Assembly: GCA_027214345.1 (NCBI GenBank)
Contig: JAPWHR010000001.1
Location: 682,001-746,000, forward strand
Length of the DNA stretch: 64,000 bases
Direction of reading: 5' to 3'
DNA from: Comamonadaceae bacterium G21597-S1
GTDB lineage: Bacteria > Pseudomonadota > Gammaproteobacteria > Burkholderiales > Burkholderiaceae_C
This document shows positions 31,373 through 41,153 of this stretch, one piece after another; positions within the stretch are counted from its first letter, which is position 1, and every line of letters starts with the position of its first letter. Below the pieces are notes generated by a model. The model had not been told where the DNA came from and made no database searches. It was given only the letters and a program-made list of their open reading frames with translations. The position numbers were made by a program, and so were the translations under genes.

Positions 31373-34300
31373 ATGAACGCTCCGATCCGTCCCGACCACC
31401 TGTTGCCAGTTGCGGAGGTCGGTGCGGCCATCGCGGAACGCATCCGCGAAATCCCGTACAACTACACCTCGTTCTCCGACCGGGAAATCGTGATCCGGCT
31501 GCTGGGCGATGCGGCCTGGGACCTGCTGCTGCGCCTGCGCGACGAACGCCGGACGGGCCGCTCCGCGCGCATGTTGTACGAGGTGCTGGGCGACATCTGG
31601 GTGGTGCAGCGCAACCCGTATCTGCAGGACGATCTGCTGGACAACCCCAAGCGCCGGCGCCTGCTGGTCGAGGCCCTGCATCACCGGCTGGGCGAGGTCG
31701 GCAAGCGGCGTACACCCGAGCAGGACGCGGAACGTGACGCCATGGTCGGCGAGCTGCTGGAGGCCGCACGGGCGGCGGTCGAGCGTTTCGACCGCGGATT
31801 CGTCGAGATCCAGGGCCTGCGGCGCAAGGCGCAGCGCCTGCTGGGCCGCCTGACGGCCCGCGACAACATCAAGTTCGACGGCCTGAGCCGGGTATCGCAC
31901 GTGACCGACGCCACCGACTGGCGCGTCGAATACCCGTTCGTCGTGCTGACGCCCGACTCCGAGGCCGAGATGGCCCGGCTGGTCAAGGGCTGCATCGACC
32001 TGGGGCTGACCATCATTCCGCGTGGCGGCGGCACCGGATATACCGGCGGCGCCATCCCGCTGACCTGGAAAAGCGCGGTCATCAATACCGAGAAGCTCGA
32101 GGCCATGTCCGAGGTCGAGATGCGCACGGTGCCGGGCCACGCCGAGCCGATCGCCACCATCTGGACCGAGGCCGGCGTCGTCACCCAGCGGGTGGCCGAC
32201 GCGGCCGAACGCGCCGGCTTCGTGTTCGCGGTCGACCCCACGTCGGCCGAAGCCTCGTGCATCGGCGGCAACGTCGCGATGAACGCGGGCGGCAAGAAGG
32301 CGGTGTTGTGGGGCACGGCGCTGGACAACCTGTTGTCCTGGCGCATGGTCACGCCGGATGCGACCTGGCTCGAGGTGACCCGGCTCGACCACAACCTGGG
32401 CAAGATCCACGACGCGCCGATGGCCACGTTCGAGCTGCGGTACTTCAAGGCCGACGGCAAGACGCCCGAGCGCACCGAGCGCATGGAGATTCCCGGTGCC
32501 CGCTTCCGCAAGGAAGGCCTGGGCAAGGACGTCACCGACAAGTTTCTCAGCGGCCTTCCCGGCATCCAGAAGGAGGGTTGCGACGGCCTGATCACCAGTG
32601 CGCGCTGGGTCGTGCACACCATGCCGGCCGAGGTGCGCACCGTGTGCCTGGAGTTCTTCGGCAATACCCATGACGCGGTGCCGGGCATCGTCGACATCAT
32701 CGACTTCATGTTCGCCGAACAGAAGCGCTCGGGGGTGCTGCTGGCGGGCCTGGAGCACCTCGACGACCGGTACCTGAAGGCGGTCGGCTACGCGACCAAG
32801 TCCAAGCGCGCCACCGGCAGCGGCTCCGGCCTGCCCAAGATGGTGCTGATCGGCGACATCGCCGGCAACGTCGCCGACGACGTCGCCCGCATCACGTCCG
32901 AGGTCGTGCGGCTGGCCAACCAGCGGGGCGGCGAGGGTTTCATCGCCATCAGTGCCGAGGCGCGCAAGAAGTTCTGGCTCGATCGCAAGCGCACCGCGGC
33001 GATCTCGCGCCACACCAACGCGTTCAAGATCAACGAGGACGTGGTGATTCCGCTGCCGCGCATGGCCGACTACACCGACGGCATCGAGCGCATCAACATC
33101 GAGTTGAGCCTGCGCAACAAGCTGGCACTGTGTGATGCCTTGCTGGCGTTTTTTGCCCAGTCCCGGCTGCCGCTGGGCCGGCACGACGACGATGCCCAGG
33201 TGCCCACCGAGGAACTGCTGGAAGACCGCGTGACACAGGCGCGCGGCCTGATCGAACAGGTGCGGGCGCAGTGGTGCGGCTGGCTCGACGACATCGACGC
33301 CCTGTTCCCGCAGTTGCAGGACCACAGCCTGCGTGCGAGCTGGAAGGCCCAGCTGCGCGCGCCGCTGCGCCAGATCTTCTCGGGCGCCGCATTCGAGCCC
33401 ATATTGCTCGAATGCACGGCCATCCACAAGCGGGTGCTCAAAGGCCGGGTCTGGATCGCGCTGCACATGCATGCCGGCGACGGCAACGTGCACACCAATA
33501 TTCCGGTCAACAGCGACGACTACGAAATGCTGCAGACGGCCCATGCCGCCGTCAAGCGGGTGATGGCGCTGGCGCGTTCGCTCGGTGGCGTGATCTCGGG
33601 CGAGCACGGCATCGGCATCACCAAGCTCGAGTTCCTGTCCGAGGAAGAGCTGCGGCCGTTCGCGCAGTACAAGCAGCAGGTCGATCCGAACGGCCGCTTC
33701 AACAAGGGCAAGCTGCTGCGCGTGACGGCGCCCGTGGGTGCCGGCCTGGCGATGCCGAACTCGATCTACGCCGACCTGAGCAATGCCTACACCCCCAGCT
33801 TCGGGCTGATGGGGCACGAGTCGCTGATCATGCAGCAGTCCGACATCGGCGCCATTTCCGACTCCATCAAGGACTGCCTGCGCTGCGGCAAGTGCAAGCC
33901 GGTGTGCGCCACCCATGTGCCGCGCGCCAATCTGCTGTACAGCCCGCGCAACAAGATCCTGGCGACCTCGCTGCTGGTGGAGGCCTTCCTGTACGAGGAG
34001 CAGACCCGTCGCGGCATCAGCATCAAGCACTGGGAGGAGTTCGAGGACGTCGCCGATCACTGCACCGTCTGCCACAAGTGCCTGTCACCGTGCCCGGTCG
34101 ACATCGATTTCGGCGACGTGTCGATGAACATGCGCAACCTGCTGCGCAAGATGGGGCAGAAGTCGTTCCGCCCGGCCAACGCGGCGGCGATGTTCTTTCT
34201 CAACGCCACCAACCCGCAGACCATCAAGATGGCGCGCGCGGCGATGGTCGGGCTCGGGTTCAAGGCCCAGAACATGGCCAACGAACTCCTGGGGCGGTTC

Positions 34301-35299
34301 GCGCGCAAGCAGACCCGGCGCCCGCCCGCGAGTGTCGGCAAACCGCCGCTCAAGGAACAGGTGATCCACTTCGTCAACAAGAAGATGCCCGGCGGCTTGC
34401 CCAAGAAGACAGCCCGGGCCCTGCTCGATATCGAGGATGCGCAATACGTGCCCATCATCCGCGACCCGGTCAAGACCAGTCCGGAGACCGAGGCGGTGTT
34501 CTATTTCCCCGGCTGCGGCTCCGAGCGGCTGTTCAGCCAGGTCGGCCTGGCGACCCAGGCGATGTTGTGGCATGCGGGCGTGCAGACGGTGTTGCCGCCG
34601 GGCTACCTGTGCTGCGGATATCCGCAGCGCGGCTCGGGCCAGTTCGACAAGGCCGAGAAGATCATCACCGACAACCGGGTGTTGTTCCACCGCATGGCCA
34701 ATACGCTGAACTACCTGGACATCCGCACCGTGGTCGTCAGCTGCGGCACCTGCTACGACCAGCTGCAGGGCTACAAGTTCGAGGAGATCTTCCCGGGCTG
34801 TCGCATCGTCGACATCCACGAATACCTGCTCGAGAAGAACATCCGGCTGGAGAACGGCGGCGCCTACCTGTACCACGATCCCTGCCACACGCCGATGAAG
34901 CAACAGGATCCGATGAAGACGGTCAAGGCCCTGGTCGGCGGCGACACGCCGCAGAACGTGCGTGAGAGCAAGCGCTGCTGCGGTGAAAGCGGCACCCTGG
35001 GCATCACCCGGCCGGACATCTCGACCCAGGTGCGTTTTCGCAAGGAAGAGGAACTGCGTCGCGACGAGGCCGCGCTGCGCGAGGGCGGGGCGGTGGCGGA
35101 GCAGGCCAACCTGAAGATCCTGACCTCGTGCCCGAGTTGCCTGCAGGGGCTGAGCCGGTACCGCGACGACCTGCAGAATGGCCTGCTCGAGGCCGACTAC
35201 ATCGTGGTCGAGATGGCCCGGCACATCCTGGGCGAGCAGTGGATGGAGCAATACGTGGCGCGTGCCAACGCCGGCGGCATCGAACGCATCCTGGTCTAG
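31373..35299 (+). CDS. Large FAD-binding / Fe-S oxidoreductase (DUF3683, FAD_binding_4, CCG domains)
   Basis: A 1308-residue fusion. An N-terminal DUF3683 region (about 20-185) precedes a PCMH-type FAD domain with [11 protein letters not shown] near 218. A FAD-oxidase C-terminal region follows, with [10 protein letters not shown] near 698 and [10 protein letters not shown]. Two ferredoxin-type clusters come next, [11 protein letters not shown] near 835 and [12 protein letters not shown] near 897. Two CCG (GlpC/HdrB-like) domains have CCGYPQ near 1080, HDPCHTP near 1168 and CCGESG near 1202. It combines GlcD-, GlcF- and GlpC-like modules in one chain, so it probably oxidises a 2-hydroxy acid such as D-lactate and passes electrons to the quinone pool. 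Substrate is not determined. It is divergent from ugpB. The ATG at 31373 (MNAPIRPDH) is preferred over an in-frame start at 31283. Confidence 0.92.
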   Translation: MNAPIRPDHLLPVAEVGAAIAERIREIPYNYTSFSDREIVIRLLGDAAWDLLLRLRDERRTGRSARMLYEVLGDIWVVQRNPYLQDDLLDNPKRRRLLVEALHHRLGEVGKRRTPEQDAERDAMVGELLEAARAAVERFDRGFVEIQGLRRKAQRLLGRLTARDNIKFDGLSRVSHVTDATDWRVEYPFVVLTPDSEAEMARLVKGCIDLGLTIIPRGGGTGYTGGAIPLTWKSAVINTEKLEAMSEVEMRTVPGHAEPIATIWTEAGVVTQRVADAAERAGFVFAVDPTSAEASCIGGNVAMNAGGKKAVLWGTALDNLLSWRMVTPDATWLEVTRLDHNLGKIHDAPMATFELRYFKADGKTPERTERMEIPGARFRKEGLGKDVTDKFLSGLPGIQKEGCDGLITSARWVVHTMPAEVRTVCLEFFGNTHDAVPGIVDIIDFMFAEQKRSGVLLAGLEHLDDRYLKAVGYATKSKRATGSGSGLPKMVLIGDIAGNVADDVARITSEVVRLANQRGGEGFIAISAEARKKFWLDRKRTAAISRHTNAFKINEDVVIPLPRMADYTDGIERINIELSLRNKLALCDALLAFFAQSRLPLGRHDDDAQVPTEELLEDRVTQARGLIEQVRAQWCGWLDDIDALFPQLQDHSLRASWKAQLRAPLRQIFSGAAFEPILLECTAIHKRVLKGRVWIALHMHAGDGNVHTNIPVNSDDYEMLQTAHAAVKRVMALARSLGGVISGEHGIGITKLEFLSEEELRPFAQYKQQVDPNGRFNKGKLLRVTAPVGAGLAMPNSIYADLSNAYTPSFGLMGHESLIMQQSDIGAISDSIKDCLRCGKCKPVCATHVPRANLLYSPRNKILATSLLVEAFLYEEQTRRGISIKHWEEFEDVADHCTVCHKCLSPCPVDIDFGDVSMNMRNLLRKMGQKSFRPANAAAMFFLNATNPQTIKMARAAMVGLGFKAQNMANELLGRFARKQTRRPPASVGKPPLKEQVIHFVNKKMPGGLPKKTARALLDIEDAQYVPIIRDPVKTSPETEAVFYFPGCGSERLFSQVGLATQAMLWHAGVQTVLPPGYLCCGYPQRGSGQFDKAEKIITDNRVLFHRMANTLNYLDIRTVVVSCGTCYDQLQGYKFEEIFPGCRIVDIHEYLLEKNIRLENGGAYLYHDPCHTPMKQQDPMKTVKALVGGDTPQNVRESKRCCGESGTLGITRPDISTQVRFRKEEELRRDEAALREGGAVAEQANLKILTSCPSCLQGLSRYRDDLQNGLLEADYIVVEMARHILGEQWMEQYVARANAGGIERILV

Positions 35300-35304
35300 C
35301 TGCC

Positions 35305-35331
35305 GCCCGCCTGCCCGTTCGCGCGGCGGGC
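35305..35331. other. Hairpin after the oxidoreductase gene
   Basis: GCCCGCC and GGCGGGC pair around a 13-base loop, 6 bases after the stop. There is no T-run; it may mark the 3' end of the transcript. Confidence 0.4.
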
Positions 35332-35517
35332 CAGCCGCCGATGCGGCCCGACCCTGATCCGGTCCCGGTTAAGCTCGCCGGGGACCGCCCCCCGGTGCGA
35401 TGCGTGATACCTTCATCGGGTCAGCGCCGGGTGGAACGGCCCGGCATGCCGAGCCCGGCGCCATGGGGTGCGATGGCCGGCGAGACGCAACACGACAACA
35501 TATCTGAGGGTGTCACG

Positions 35518-35931
35518 ATGGCAGGTTTGCAATCCGGTACGCCGACGCCGGAGTCGATCACGGTGCACGGCCAGTCCAGGGTCCTGGAGATCCGCTTTTC
35601 GGACGGCGCGTTGTACCGCATTCCGTTCGAGTTGATGCGCGTGTATTCGCCGTCGGCGGAAGTGCAGGGCCATGGGCCGGGGCAGGAGGTGCTGCAGACC
35701 GGCAAGCGCGAGGTGGAACTCGAGTCGCTCGATCCGGTGGGCAACTATGCGGTGCAGCCCCGCTTCTCCGACGGCCACGACACCGGCATTTTCTCCTGGG
35801 ACTACCTGTATTTCCTGGGTTCGCAGCAGGACCGGTTGTGGGCCCAGTACACCGAGCGGCTGGCCGCGGCCGGCGTCGACCGCGACGCGCCCATGGTGGC
35901 GGCGGCAGGCCATGGTTGTGCCAGCCATTGA
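35518..35931 (+). CDS. DUF971 (gamma-butyrobetaine hydroxylase-like N-terminal) protein
   Basis: A 137-residue protein of the DUF971 family, with PESITVHGQSRVLEIRFSDG, YRIPFELMRVYSPSAEVQGH and GIFSWDYLYFLG, the hallmark segments. Small stand-alone DUF971 proteins are often next to ubiE in betaproteobacteria; the domain is also found at the N-terminus of gamma-butyrobetaine hydroxylases and in Fe-S cluster-related proteins. Its role is not known. The ATG at 35518 was chosen because conservation starts there; the open frame reaches back into the oxidoreductase gene. Confidence 0.9.
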   Translation: MAGLQSGTPTPESITVHGQSRVLEIRFSDGALYRIPFELMRVYSPSAEVQGHGPGQEVLQTGKREVELESLDPVGNYAVQPRFSDGHDTGIFSWDYLYFLGSQQDRLWAQYTERLAAAGVDRDAPMVAAAGHGCASH

Positions 35932-36030
35932 TGGGCCGGGCACGCGCATTCATCAATTACGCGACAGATTTCCCATGCCTGCGCGGGGTTGTCGCGGCCT
36001 GATCCCCGATTACCACTAGCATCGGACGTC

Positions 36031-36762
36031 ATGAGCACGACCCACTTCGGATACCAGAGCGTCGACGAGAGCGAGAAAGCGCGTCGCGTGCGGGGCGTGT
36101 TCGACTCGGTTGCCTCGCGTTACGACCTGATGAACGACCTGATGTCGGCCGGCCTGCATCGGACCTGGAAGGCCTACACGGTCATGGTGGCCAACGTGCA
36201 GCCGGGCCAGCAGGTGCTGGACATTGCCGGCGGCACCGGCGACCTGGCCAAGGCCTTTGCGAAGCAGGTCGGCCGTGACGGTCTGGTCGTGTTGTCGGAT
36301 ATCAACGAGGCCATGCTGCGGACCGGGCGCGACCGGCTGATCGACGAAGGCTGCGCGCTCGACTGCGCGGTGTGCGACGCCGAGCACCTGCCTTTCCCGG
36401 ACACGAGCTTTGACCTGGTCAGTGTCGCCTTCGGCCTGCGCAACATGACGCACAAGGATGTCGCGCTCAAGGAGATGCACCGCATCCTCAAGCCCGGCGG
36501 CAAGTTGCTGGTCCTGGAGTTCTCGCGTGTGGCCAAGCCGCTGGAGAAAGCCTACGACTGGTATTCGTTCAAGGTGTTGCCGCGGCTGGGGCAGTTGGTG
36601 GCTGGCGATGCCGATAGTTACCGCTACCTGGCGGAGTCGATCCGCATGCATCCGGGACAGGACGCGCTCAAGCAGTTGATGCACGACAGCGGCTTCGGCC
36701 ACGTCGACTACCACAACCTGACGGGCGGCATGGTCGCGCTGCACGTGGGCATCAAGTGCTGA
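36031..36762 (+). CDS. ubiE: Demethylmenaquinone / 2-polyprenyl-6-methoxy-benzoquinol methyltransferase UbiE
   Basis: UbiE performs the C-methylation of the ubiquinone (and, where present, menaquinone) ring using SAM. The 243-residue protein has the class I SAM motif [12 protein letters not shown] at 62-73, the family signature [17 protein letters not shown] near 23-39 and [13 protein letters not shown]. The ATG at 36031 begins [13 protein letters not shown]. ubiE, ubiJ and ubiB lie in one stretch here, as in E. coli. Confidence 0.97.
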   Translation: MSTTHFGYQSVDESEKARRVRGVFDSVASRYDLMNDLMSAGLHRTWKAYTVMVANVQPGQQVLDIAGGTGDLAKAFAKQVGRDGLVVLSDINEAMLRTGRDRLIDEGCALDCAVCDAEHLPFPDTSFDLVSVAFGLRNMTHKDVALKEMHRILKPGGKLLVLEFSRVAKPLEKAYDWYSFKVLPRLGQLVAGDADSYRYLAESIRMHPGQDALKQLMHDSGFGHVDYHNLTGGMVALHVGIKC

Positions 36763-36837
36763 GCCGCCGGGTCCGGTGCGGCGAGAGGGATGATGGACGG
36801 TGAATTCGTTTTTTGGTTCTGAGACATGGGAGGCAAC

Positions 36838-37806
36838 ATGAAGCTGTGGAGTCTGGTTCTGGGTATCGCGCTGGTATTTGCCGGTGTGGATGCCGATGCG
36901 CGGCGCCTGGGCGGCGGCGGGTCCTTCGGCAAGCAGTCGAACAACGTGATGAATCGCCAGGCGCCCGCAACGCCGGCCCAGAACGCGACCAACGCTGCCG
37001 CCAAACCCGCCGGGGCTGCCGCGGCGGCGCCCAAGCGGCAGTGGGGCGGCATGCTCGGCGGCCTGGCGGCCGGCCTCGGGTTGGCCTGGCTGGCCCATAC
37101 GCTCGGATTCGGCGAGGCGTTTGGCCAGGTGCTGATGCTGATCCTGTTCGCCGTGCTGGCCATGGCGGTCATCGGCTGGATCATGCGCAGCCGCAAGCCG
37201 GCGCCGGGGCAGGGGGCCAGTCCGTTCGCGTTCCAGGGCGCCGCCGGTGGTGCACCAGTGCAGGAGCCGCGGCCGTCGTATCGACCGGAGAACGTGGGCA
37301 ACGACGCGTCGGCCCGCCCGTGGGAGCGCAGCAATGCCATGCCGTTCGAGGCGTCACCGCAAGGCGGCACCGGTGGCTCGATGATCGGTTCGGCGCTGAT
37401 GGGCTCGCAGACCTGGGGCATTCCGGCCGGTTTCGATGTCGACGGTTTCCTCAAGGCGGCCAAGACCAACTTCATCACCTTGCAGGCGGCATGGGACAAG
37501 TCCGACATCTCGTCGCTGCGCGCCATGATGACCGACGAGATGCTCGGCGAGATCCGGACCCAGCTGGCCGAGCGCGAGGCCCATACCGGCGGGCCGGTGA
37601 ACCAGACCGACGTCGTCATGATCGACGCCAAGCTGCTCGGCATCGAGGACATCGGTTCGGACTACATGGCCAGCGTCGAGTTCTCGGGCATGATCCGCGA
37701 GGAGCCGTCCGCCGGACCCAGCCCGTTCCGTGAGGTCTGGAACATGACCAAACCCAAGTCGGGCTCGAGCGGCTGGCTGGTCGCCGGCGTGCAGGCCTTG
37801 CAGTAG
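36838..37806 (+). CDS. Tim44-like domain membrane protein
   Basis: A 322-residue protein with a signal peptide-like N-terminus (MKLWSLVLGIALVFAGVDADA) and a glycine-rich segment RRLGGGGSFGKQ. A low-complexity Ala/Pro linker follows, then two hydrophobic segments at about 71-90 and 97-117. The C-terminal Tim44-like domain covers about 195-322 (DVDGFLKAAKTNFITLQAAWDK, SGSSGWLVAGVQAL). Tim44-like domains bind membranes; the bacterial role is unknown. The ATG at 36838 has a GGGAGG ribosome site that is formed by the in-frame upstream ATG at 36826, which decides against that start. Commonly found between ubiE and ubiB in Burkholderiales. Confidence 0.9.
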   Translation: MKLWSLVLGIALVFAGVDADARRLGGGGSFGKQSNNVMNRQAPATPAQNATNAAAKPAGAAAAAPKRQWGGMLGGLAAGLGLAWLAHTLGFGEAFGQVLMLILFAVLAMAVIGWIMRSRKPAPGQGASPFAFQGAAGGAPVQEPRPSYRPENVGNDASARPWERSNAMPFEASPQGGTGGSMIGSALMGSQTWGIPAGFDVDGFLKAAKTNFITLQAAWDKSDISSLRAMMTDEMLGEIRTQLAEREAHTGGPVNQTDVVMIDAKLLGIEDIGSDYMASVEFSGMIREEPSAGPSPFREVWNMTKPKSGSSGWLVAGVQALQ

Positions 37807-37854
37807 CGACCCCTGGCCCCGGCTTCGGGGTGAATGCGGGAATAATCGGGGACT

Positions 37855-38415
37855 ATGGCAACACCACAGTCCCCTTTTCTTTTGTTCGAAAACCTCGCGC
37901 AGACGGTGATGAACCGCTTTCCGCCGCCGCCCTGGGCCGTGCAGGAGGCGCAGCGGCGCATGGTGTTGCTGCTCAACCATGTATTGATGCAGGAGCCGGC
38001 GGCGACCAGCCGCATGGCACGCCGCAAGGGGTCGGTGGTGCTGGTGCAGTGGCGCACGTTCTTCATCCGGCTGCTGGTCACGCCGGCCGGGTTGCTGGAC
38101 CTGGCCGCGGCCGATGCCCGGCCGGACCTGAGCCTGACCGCCACCGACGAATCCGCCGCGGTGATCGCGCAGTCGCTGTTGCGCGGCGACAAGCCGGCGA
38201 TCCGGATCGAGGGTGACGTGCAGCTGGCCGCCGACGTGAACTGGCTGGTCGACCATGTGCGTTGGGATCTCGAGGAAGACCTGGCGCGCATCATCGGTGA
38301 CGCGCCGGCGCACGCGTTGGGCGAGGTGGCCCGGCGCATGGCGCAGGTATTGCGGGAGTTTGCGGCCAAGGCCCCGGCGCCCGCGCCGGCGCAGCCCGGC
38401 GGTACCCCGTCATGA
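37855..38415 (+). CDS. ubiJ: Ubiquinone biosynthesis accessory factor UbiJ (SCP2 domain)
   Basis: UbiJ is a lipid-binding factor of the aerobic Ubi complex. The 186-residue product has an SCP2-like fold ([38 protein letters not shown]) and a [15 protein letters not shown] segment typical of UbiJ. An Ala/Pro-rich tail ends the protein. It overlaps ubiB by four bases (ATGA), matching the ubiE-ubiJ-ubiB operon of E. coli apart from the inserted Tim44-like gene. Confidence 0.9.
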   Translation: MATPQSPFLLFENLAQTVMNRFPPPPWAVQEAQRRMVLLLNHVLMQEPAATSRMARRKGSVVLVQWRTFFIRLLVTPAGLLDLAAADARPDLSLTATDESAAVIAQSLLRGDKPAIRIEGDVQLAADVNWLVDHVRWDLEEDLARIIGDAPAHALGEVARRMAQVLREFAAKAPAPAPAQPGGTPS

Positions 38416-39977
38416 CGCGTCTGTTCCGGGGCGCCTTCATCGTCTGGGTGGTGCTGCGTTACGGTCTGGACGAGTTGCTGCTGAGCAGCTTCCGGCAACC
38501 CTGGCTGCGCATGGCCGCACGCATCGTGTCGGTCGGTCGCCGGCTGGATGCGCCGCGTGGCGTGCGCCTGCGCCAGGCGCTCGAACGGCTGGGACCGATC
38601 TTCGTCAAGTTCGGCCAGGTGTTGTCCACCCGCCGCGATCTGCTGCCGATCGACATCGCCGACGAACTGGCACGGCTGCAGGACCGGGTCCCCCCGTTCG
38701 ACTCGGAGATCGCGATCGGCTCGATCGAGCGCGCGTTTCGCAAGCCGCTGGGCGAGATATTCGCGTCCTTCGAGCGCGAGCCGGTGGCCAGCGCCTCCAT
38801 TGCGCAGGTTCATTTCGCCGTCCTGATCGACAAGCACGGCAAGCAGCGCGACGTGGCGGTCAAGGTGCTGCGTCCGGGCATGTTGCCGGCGATCGAGAAA
38901 GACCTCAGCCTGATGCGCACGATGGCCTCGTGGGTCGGCGGCCTGTCGAGCGACGGCCGGCGCCTGAAGCCGCGCGAGGTCGTGGCCGAGTTCGACAAAT
39001 ACCTGCACGACGAGCTCGACCTGGTGCGCGAGGCCGCCTGCGCCGCCCAGCTGCGGCGCAACATGGCTGGCCTGGACCTGGTGCTGATCCCCGAGATGTA
39101 CTGGGACTACTGCAGCCCCGAGGTGATCGTCATGGAGCGCATGCGCGGCATTCCGATCAGCCAGGTCGACCGCCTGCGCGCGGCCGGTGTCGACATCCCC
39201 AAGCTGGCGCGCGACGGTGTCACGCTGTTCTTCACCCAGGTGTTTCGCGACGGCTTCTTCCATGCCGACATGCATCCGGGCAATATCCAGGTCAGCGTCG
39301 AGCCGGAGACGTTCGGGCGGTATATCTCGCTCGATTTCGGCATCGTCGGCACCTTGACCGAGTTCGACAAGGAATACCTGGCGCAGAACTTCACGGCCTT
39401 CTTCCGGCGCGACTACAAGCGCGTGGCCGAACTGCACATCGAGTCGGGCTGGGTGCCGGCCGGCACCCGGGTCGACGAGCTCGAGGCCGCGGTGCGTACC
39501 GTCTGCGAGCCGTATTTCGACCGCCCGCTCAAGGAGATCTCGCTGGGCATGGTGCTGATGCGGCTGTTCCAGACCTCGCGCCGTTTCCATGTCGAGATCC
39601 AGCCGCAGCTGGTGCTGCTGCAGAAGACGCTGCTCAACATCGAGGGGCTGGGACGCGACCTCGATCCCGAGCTCGATCTGTGGGACAGCGCGCGACCGTT
39701 CCTCGAGAAGTGGATGATCGAGCAGGTCGGGCCGCAGAAGCTGCTCGAGCAGCTCAAGGAGGAAGCACCGCGGTATGCCAAGTTGCTGCCCGGACTGCCC
39801 CGGTTGCTGGACGCCTATCTGCGCCAGCAGCCGGCGGACCTGCGGCGCGAGGTGCGCGAGCTGCTGATCGAGCAAAAGCGCACGAACCGGCTGCTGCAAG
39901 GTCTGATCTACGGCGGCATCGGTTTCGCGCTGGGCTTGCTGGTCATGCAGGTGATCGTGCGCGTGCAGCTGTTCTGA
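38412..39977 (+). CDS. ubiB: Ubiquinone biosynthesis kinase-like protein UbiB
   Basis: UbiB is an atypical (ABC1/ADCK) kinase-like ATPase needed for ubiquinone synthesis. The 521-residue protein has the KxGQ motif KFGQ at 66-69, the VAVKVLRPG lysine strand, the HADMHPGNI catalytic-loop equivalent and a DFGIVG segment. Two closely spaced hydrophobic segments at the C-terminus (about 498-519) anchor it in the membrane. The start overlaps ubiJ. Confidence 0.97.
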   Translation: MTRLFRGAFIVWVVLRYGLDELLLSSFRQPWLRMAARIVSVGRRLDAPRGVRLRQALERLGPIFVKFGQVLSTRRDLLPIDIADELARLQDRVPPFDSEIAIGSIERAFRKPLGEIFASFEREPVASASIAQVHFAVLIDKHGKQRDVAVKVLRPGMLPAIEKDLSLMRTMASWVGGLSSDGRRLKPREVVAEFDKYLHDELDLVREAACAAQLRRNMAGLDLVLIPEMYWDYCSPEVIVMERMRGIPISQVDRLRAAGVDIPKLARDGVTLFFTQVFRDGFFHADMHPGNIQVSVEPETFGRYISLDFGIVGTLTEFDKEYLAQNFTAFFRRDYKRVAELHIESGWVPAGTRVDELEAAVRTVCEPYFDRPLKEISLGMVLMRLFQTSRRFHVEIQPQLVLLQKTLLNIEGLGRDLDPELDLWDSARPFLEKWMIEQVGPQKLLEQLKEEAPRYAKLLPGLPRLLDAYLRQQPADLRREVRELLIEQKRTNRLLQGLIYGGIGFALGLLVMQVIVRVQLF

Positions 39978-40015
39978 ATCGCGCTGATGGCATGCCCGGG
40001 CGCCAGGGCGGCGCC

Positions 40016-40021
40016 TATAAT
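40016..40021 (+). promoter_or_regulatory. Candidate -10 element upstream of fmdB-type gene
   Basis: A perfect TATAAT lies 40 bases upstream of the FmdB-like start. No convincing -35 was found at 16-18 bases, so this is a moderate call. Confidence 0.4.
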
Positions 40022-40061
40022 TGAAGGTTTTTGCGATCTCTCAATCCAGAGCCCCATCAGC

Positions 40062-40442
40062 ATGCCGATCTACGCCTACAAATGTGATTCCTGCGGGTTT
40101 GCCAAGGATGTGTTGCAAAAGATATCCGATGCGCCGCTGTCCGAGTGTCCCTCCTGCCATGCCGGCACGTTTCGCAAGCAGGTGACCGCGGCCGGGTTCC
40201 AGCTCAAGGGCTCGGGCTGGTATGTGACCGATTTCCGTGGCGGCAACAACGCTGCGGCGCCGAAATCGGGCGAGGCGTCGTCCGATGCGGCCGGCGGCAG
40301 TACCGGCGCCAGCGCAGAGAGCAAGTCCTCGGGCACGGCGCCCGCAAAGACCGAATCGAAGACCGAATCCAAGCCCGCAGCCGCGCCGACGACCGCGAAG
40401 GCGACGACCACCACATCCAGCGGCTCGGGGTCTGGCAGCTGA
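40062..40442 (+). CDS. FmdB family zinc ribbon protein
   Basis: A 126-residue protein with an N-terminal zinc ribbon: MPIYAYKCDSCG with Cys8/Cys11 and ECPSC with Cys29/Cys32. The conserved AAGFQLKGSGWYVTDF follows, and then a low-complexity Ser/Thr/Ala/Lys tail of about 65 residues. FmdB proteins are regulatory-looking but the function is mostly unknown. It lies just upstream of the DUF502 and aspS genes, a conserved trio in betaproteobacteria. ATG at 40062 chosen because the motif starts there. Confidence 0.92.
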   Translation: MPIYAYKCDSCGFAKDVLQKISDAPLSECPSCHAGTFRKQVTAAGFQLKGSGWYVTDFRGGNNAAAPKSGEASSDAAGGSTGASAESKSSGTAPAKTESKTESKPAAAPTTAKATTTTSSGSGSGS

Positions 40443-40465
40443 GCGCTGGCTGATCCTGCCACCCG

Positions 40466-41113
40466 ATGTCGTTTCGCAAGTACCTCATCACCGGACTGCT
40501 GGTCTGGTTGCCACTGGCCATCACCGTTTGGGTGATGTTGTGGCTGGTCGGTCTGCTCGATGGCGTGCTGGGTGGCCTGTTGTCGGGCATCGAGGCCTTG
40601 TTGCCGGCACCGTATCCGATGCTTGAGCGCCTGCGGGCCGTTCCCGGCCTGGGCGTGATCCTGGTGTTCGCGGCGCTGTTGCTCACCGGCGCGCTGGTGT
40701 CCAACGTCGCCGGCCGCTGGTGGGTCCGGCAGTGGGACCGGCTGTTTGCCAACATCCCGGTCATCAAGTCGATCTACAACAGCGTCAAGAAGGTGTCGCA
40801 CACCTTGTTCTCCAACGATGCCAAGGCGTTTCGCACCGCGATGCTGATCCAGTACCCGCGTGCCGGCGTCTGGACCATCGCCTTCCAGACCGGCGTGCCG
40901 CAAGGCGAGGCCGCGCAGCACCTCGGTCCCGATTTCGTCAGTGTCTACGTGCCGACCACCCCCAATCCGACCAGCGGCTTCTTCCTGATGCTGCCGCGAA
41001 CGGACGTGATCGAGCTGGCGATGAGCGTGGACGAAGCGCTGACCTACGTGATTTCCATGGGTTCGGTGGCGCCCGGCATGGCGCCGCAACGGATCGAGAT
41101 CCCGAACCCCTAG
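40466..41113 (+). CDS. DUF502 family inner-membrane protein
   Basis: A 215-residue membrane protein of the DUF502 family, beginning [20 protein letters not shown]. Two membrane segments are clear at about 8-32 and 62-84. A conserved cytoplasmic/periplasmic part follows with [19 protein letters not shown] and [19 protein letters not shown]. The function is unknown; plant homologues (COV) affect vascular patterning. It lies between the FmdB gene and aspS. Confidence 0.92.
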   Translation: MSFRKYLITGLLVWLPLAITVWVMLWLVGLLDGVLGGLLSGIEALLPAPYPMLERLRAVPGLGVILVFAALLLTGALVSNVAGRWWVRQWDRLFANIPVIKSIYNSVKKVSHTLFSNDAKAFRTAMLIQYPRAGVWTIAFQTGVPQGEAAQHLGPDFVSVYVPTTPNPTSGFFLMLPRTDVIELAMSVDEALTYVISMGSVAPGMAPQRIEIPNP

Positions 41114-41153
41114 CCCGTGCCGGTCCCGGGCCGGCCATCGAAAGTTCCAACCA

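Noticed and set aside
31130-34075. A very long open frame on the minus strand that extends ugpB upstream to 1416 codons.
   Set aside because: It is antisense to the well-supported oxidoreductase gene, is low-complexity (His/Gln/Ala/Arg-rich) and UgpB has a clear signal peptide and ribosome site at 31129.
37662-39899. A 745-codon minus-strand frame opposite ubiJ and ubiB.
   Set aside because: Shadow of conserved ubi genes; no motif recognised.
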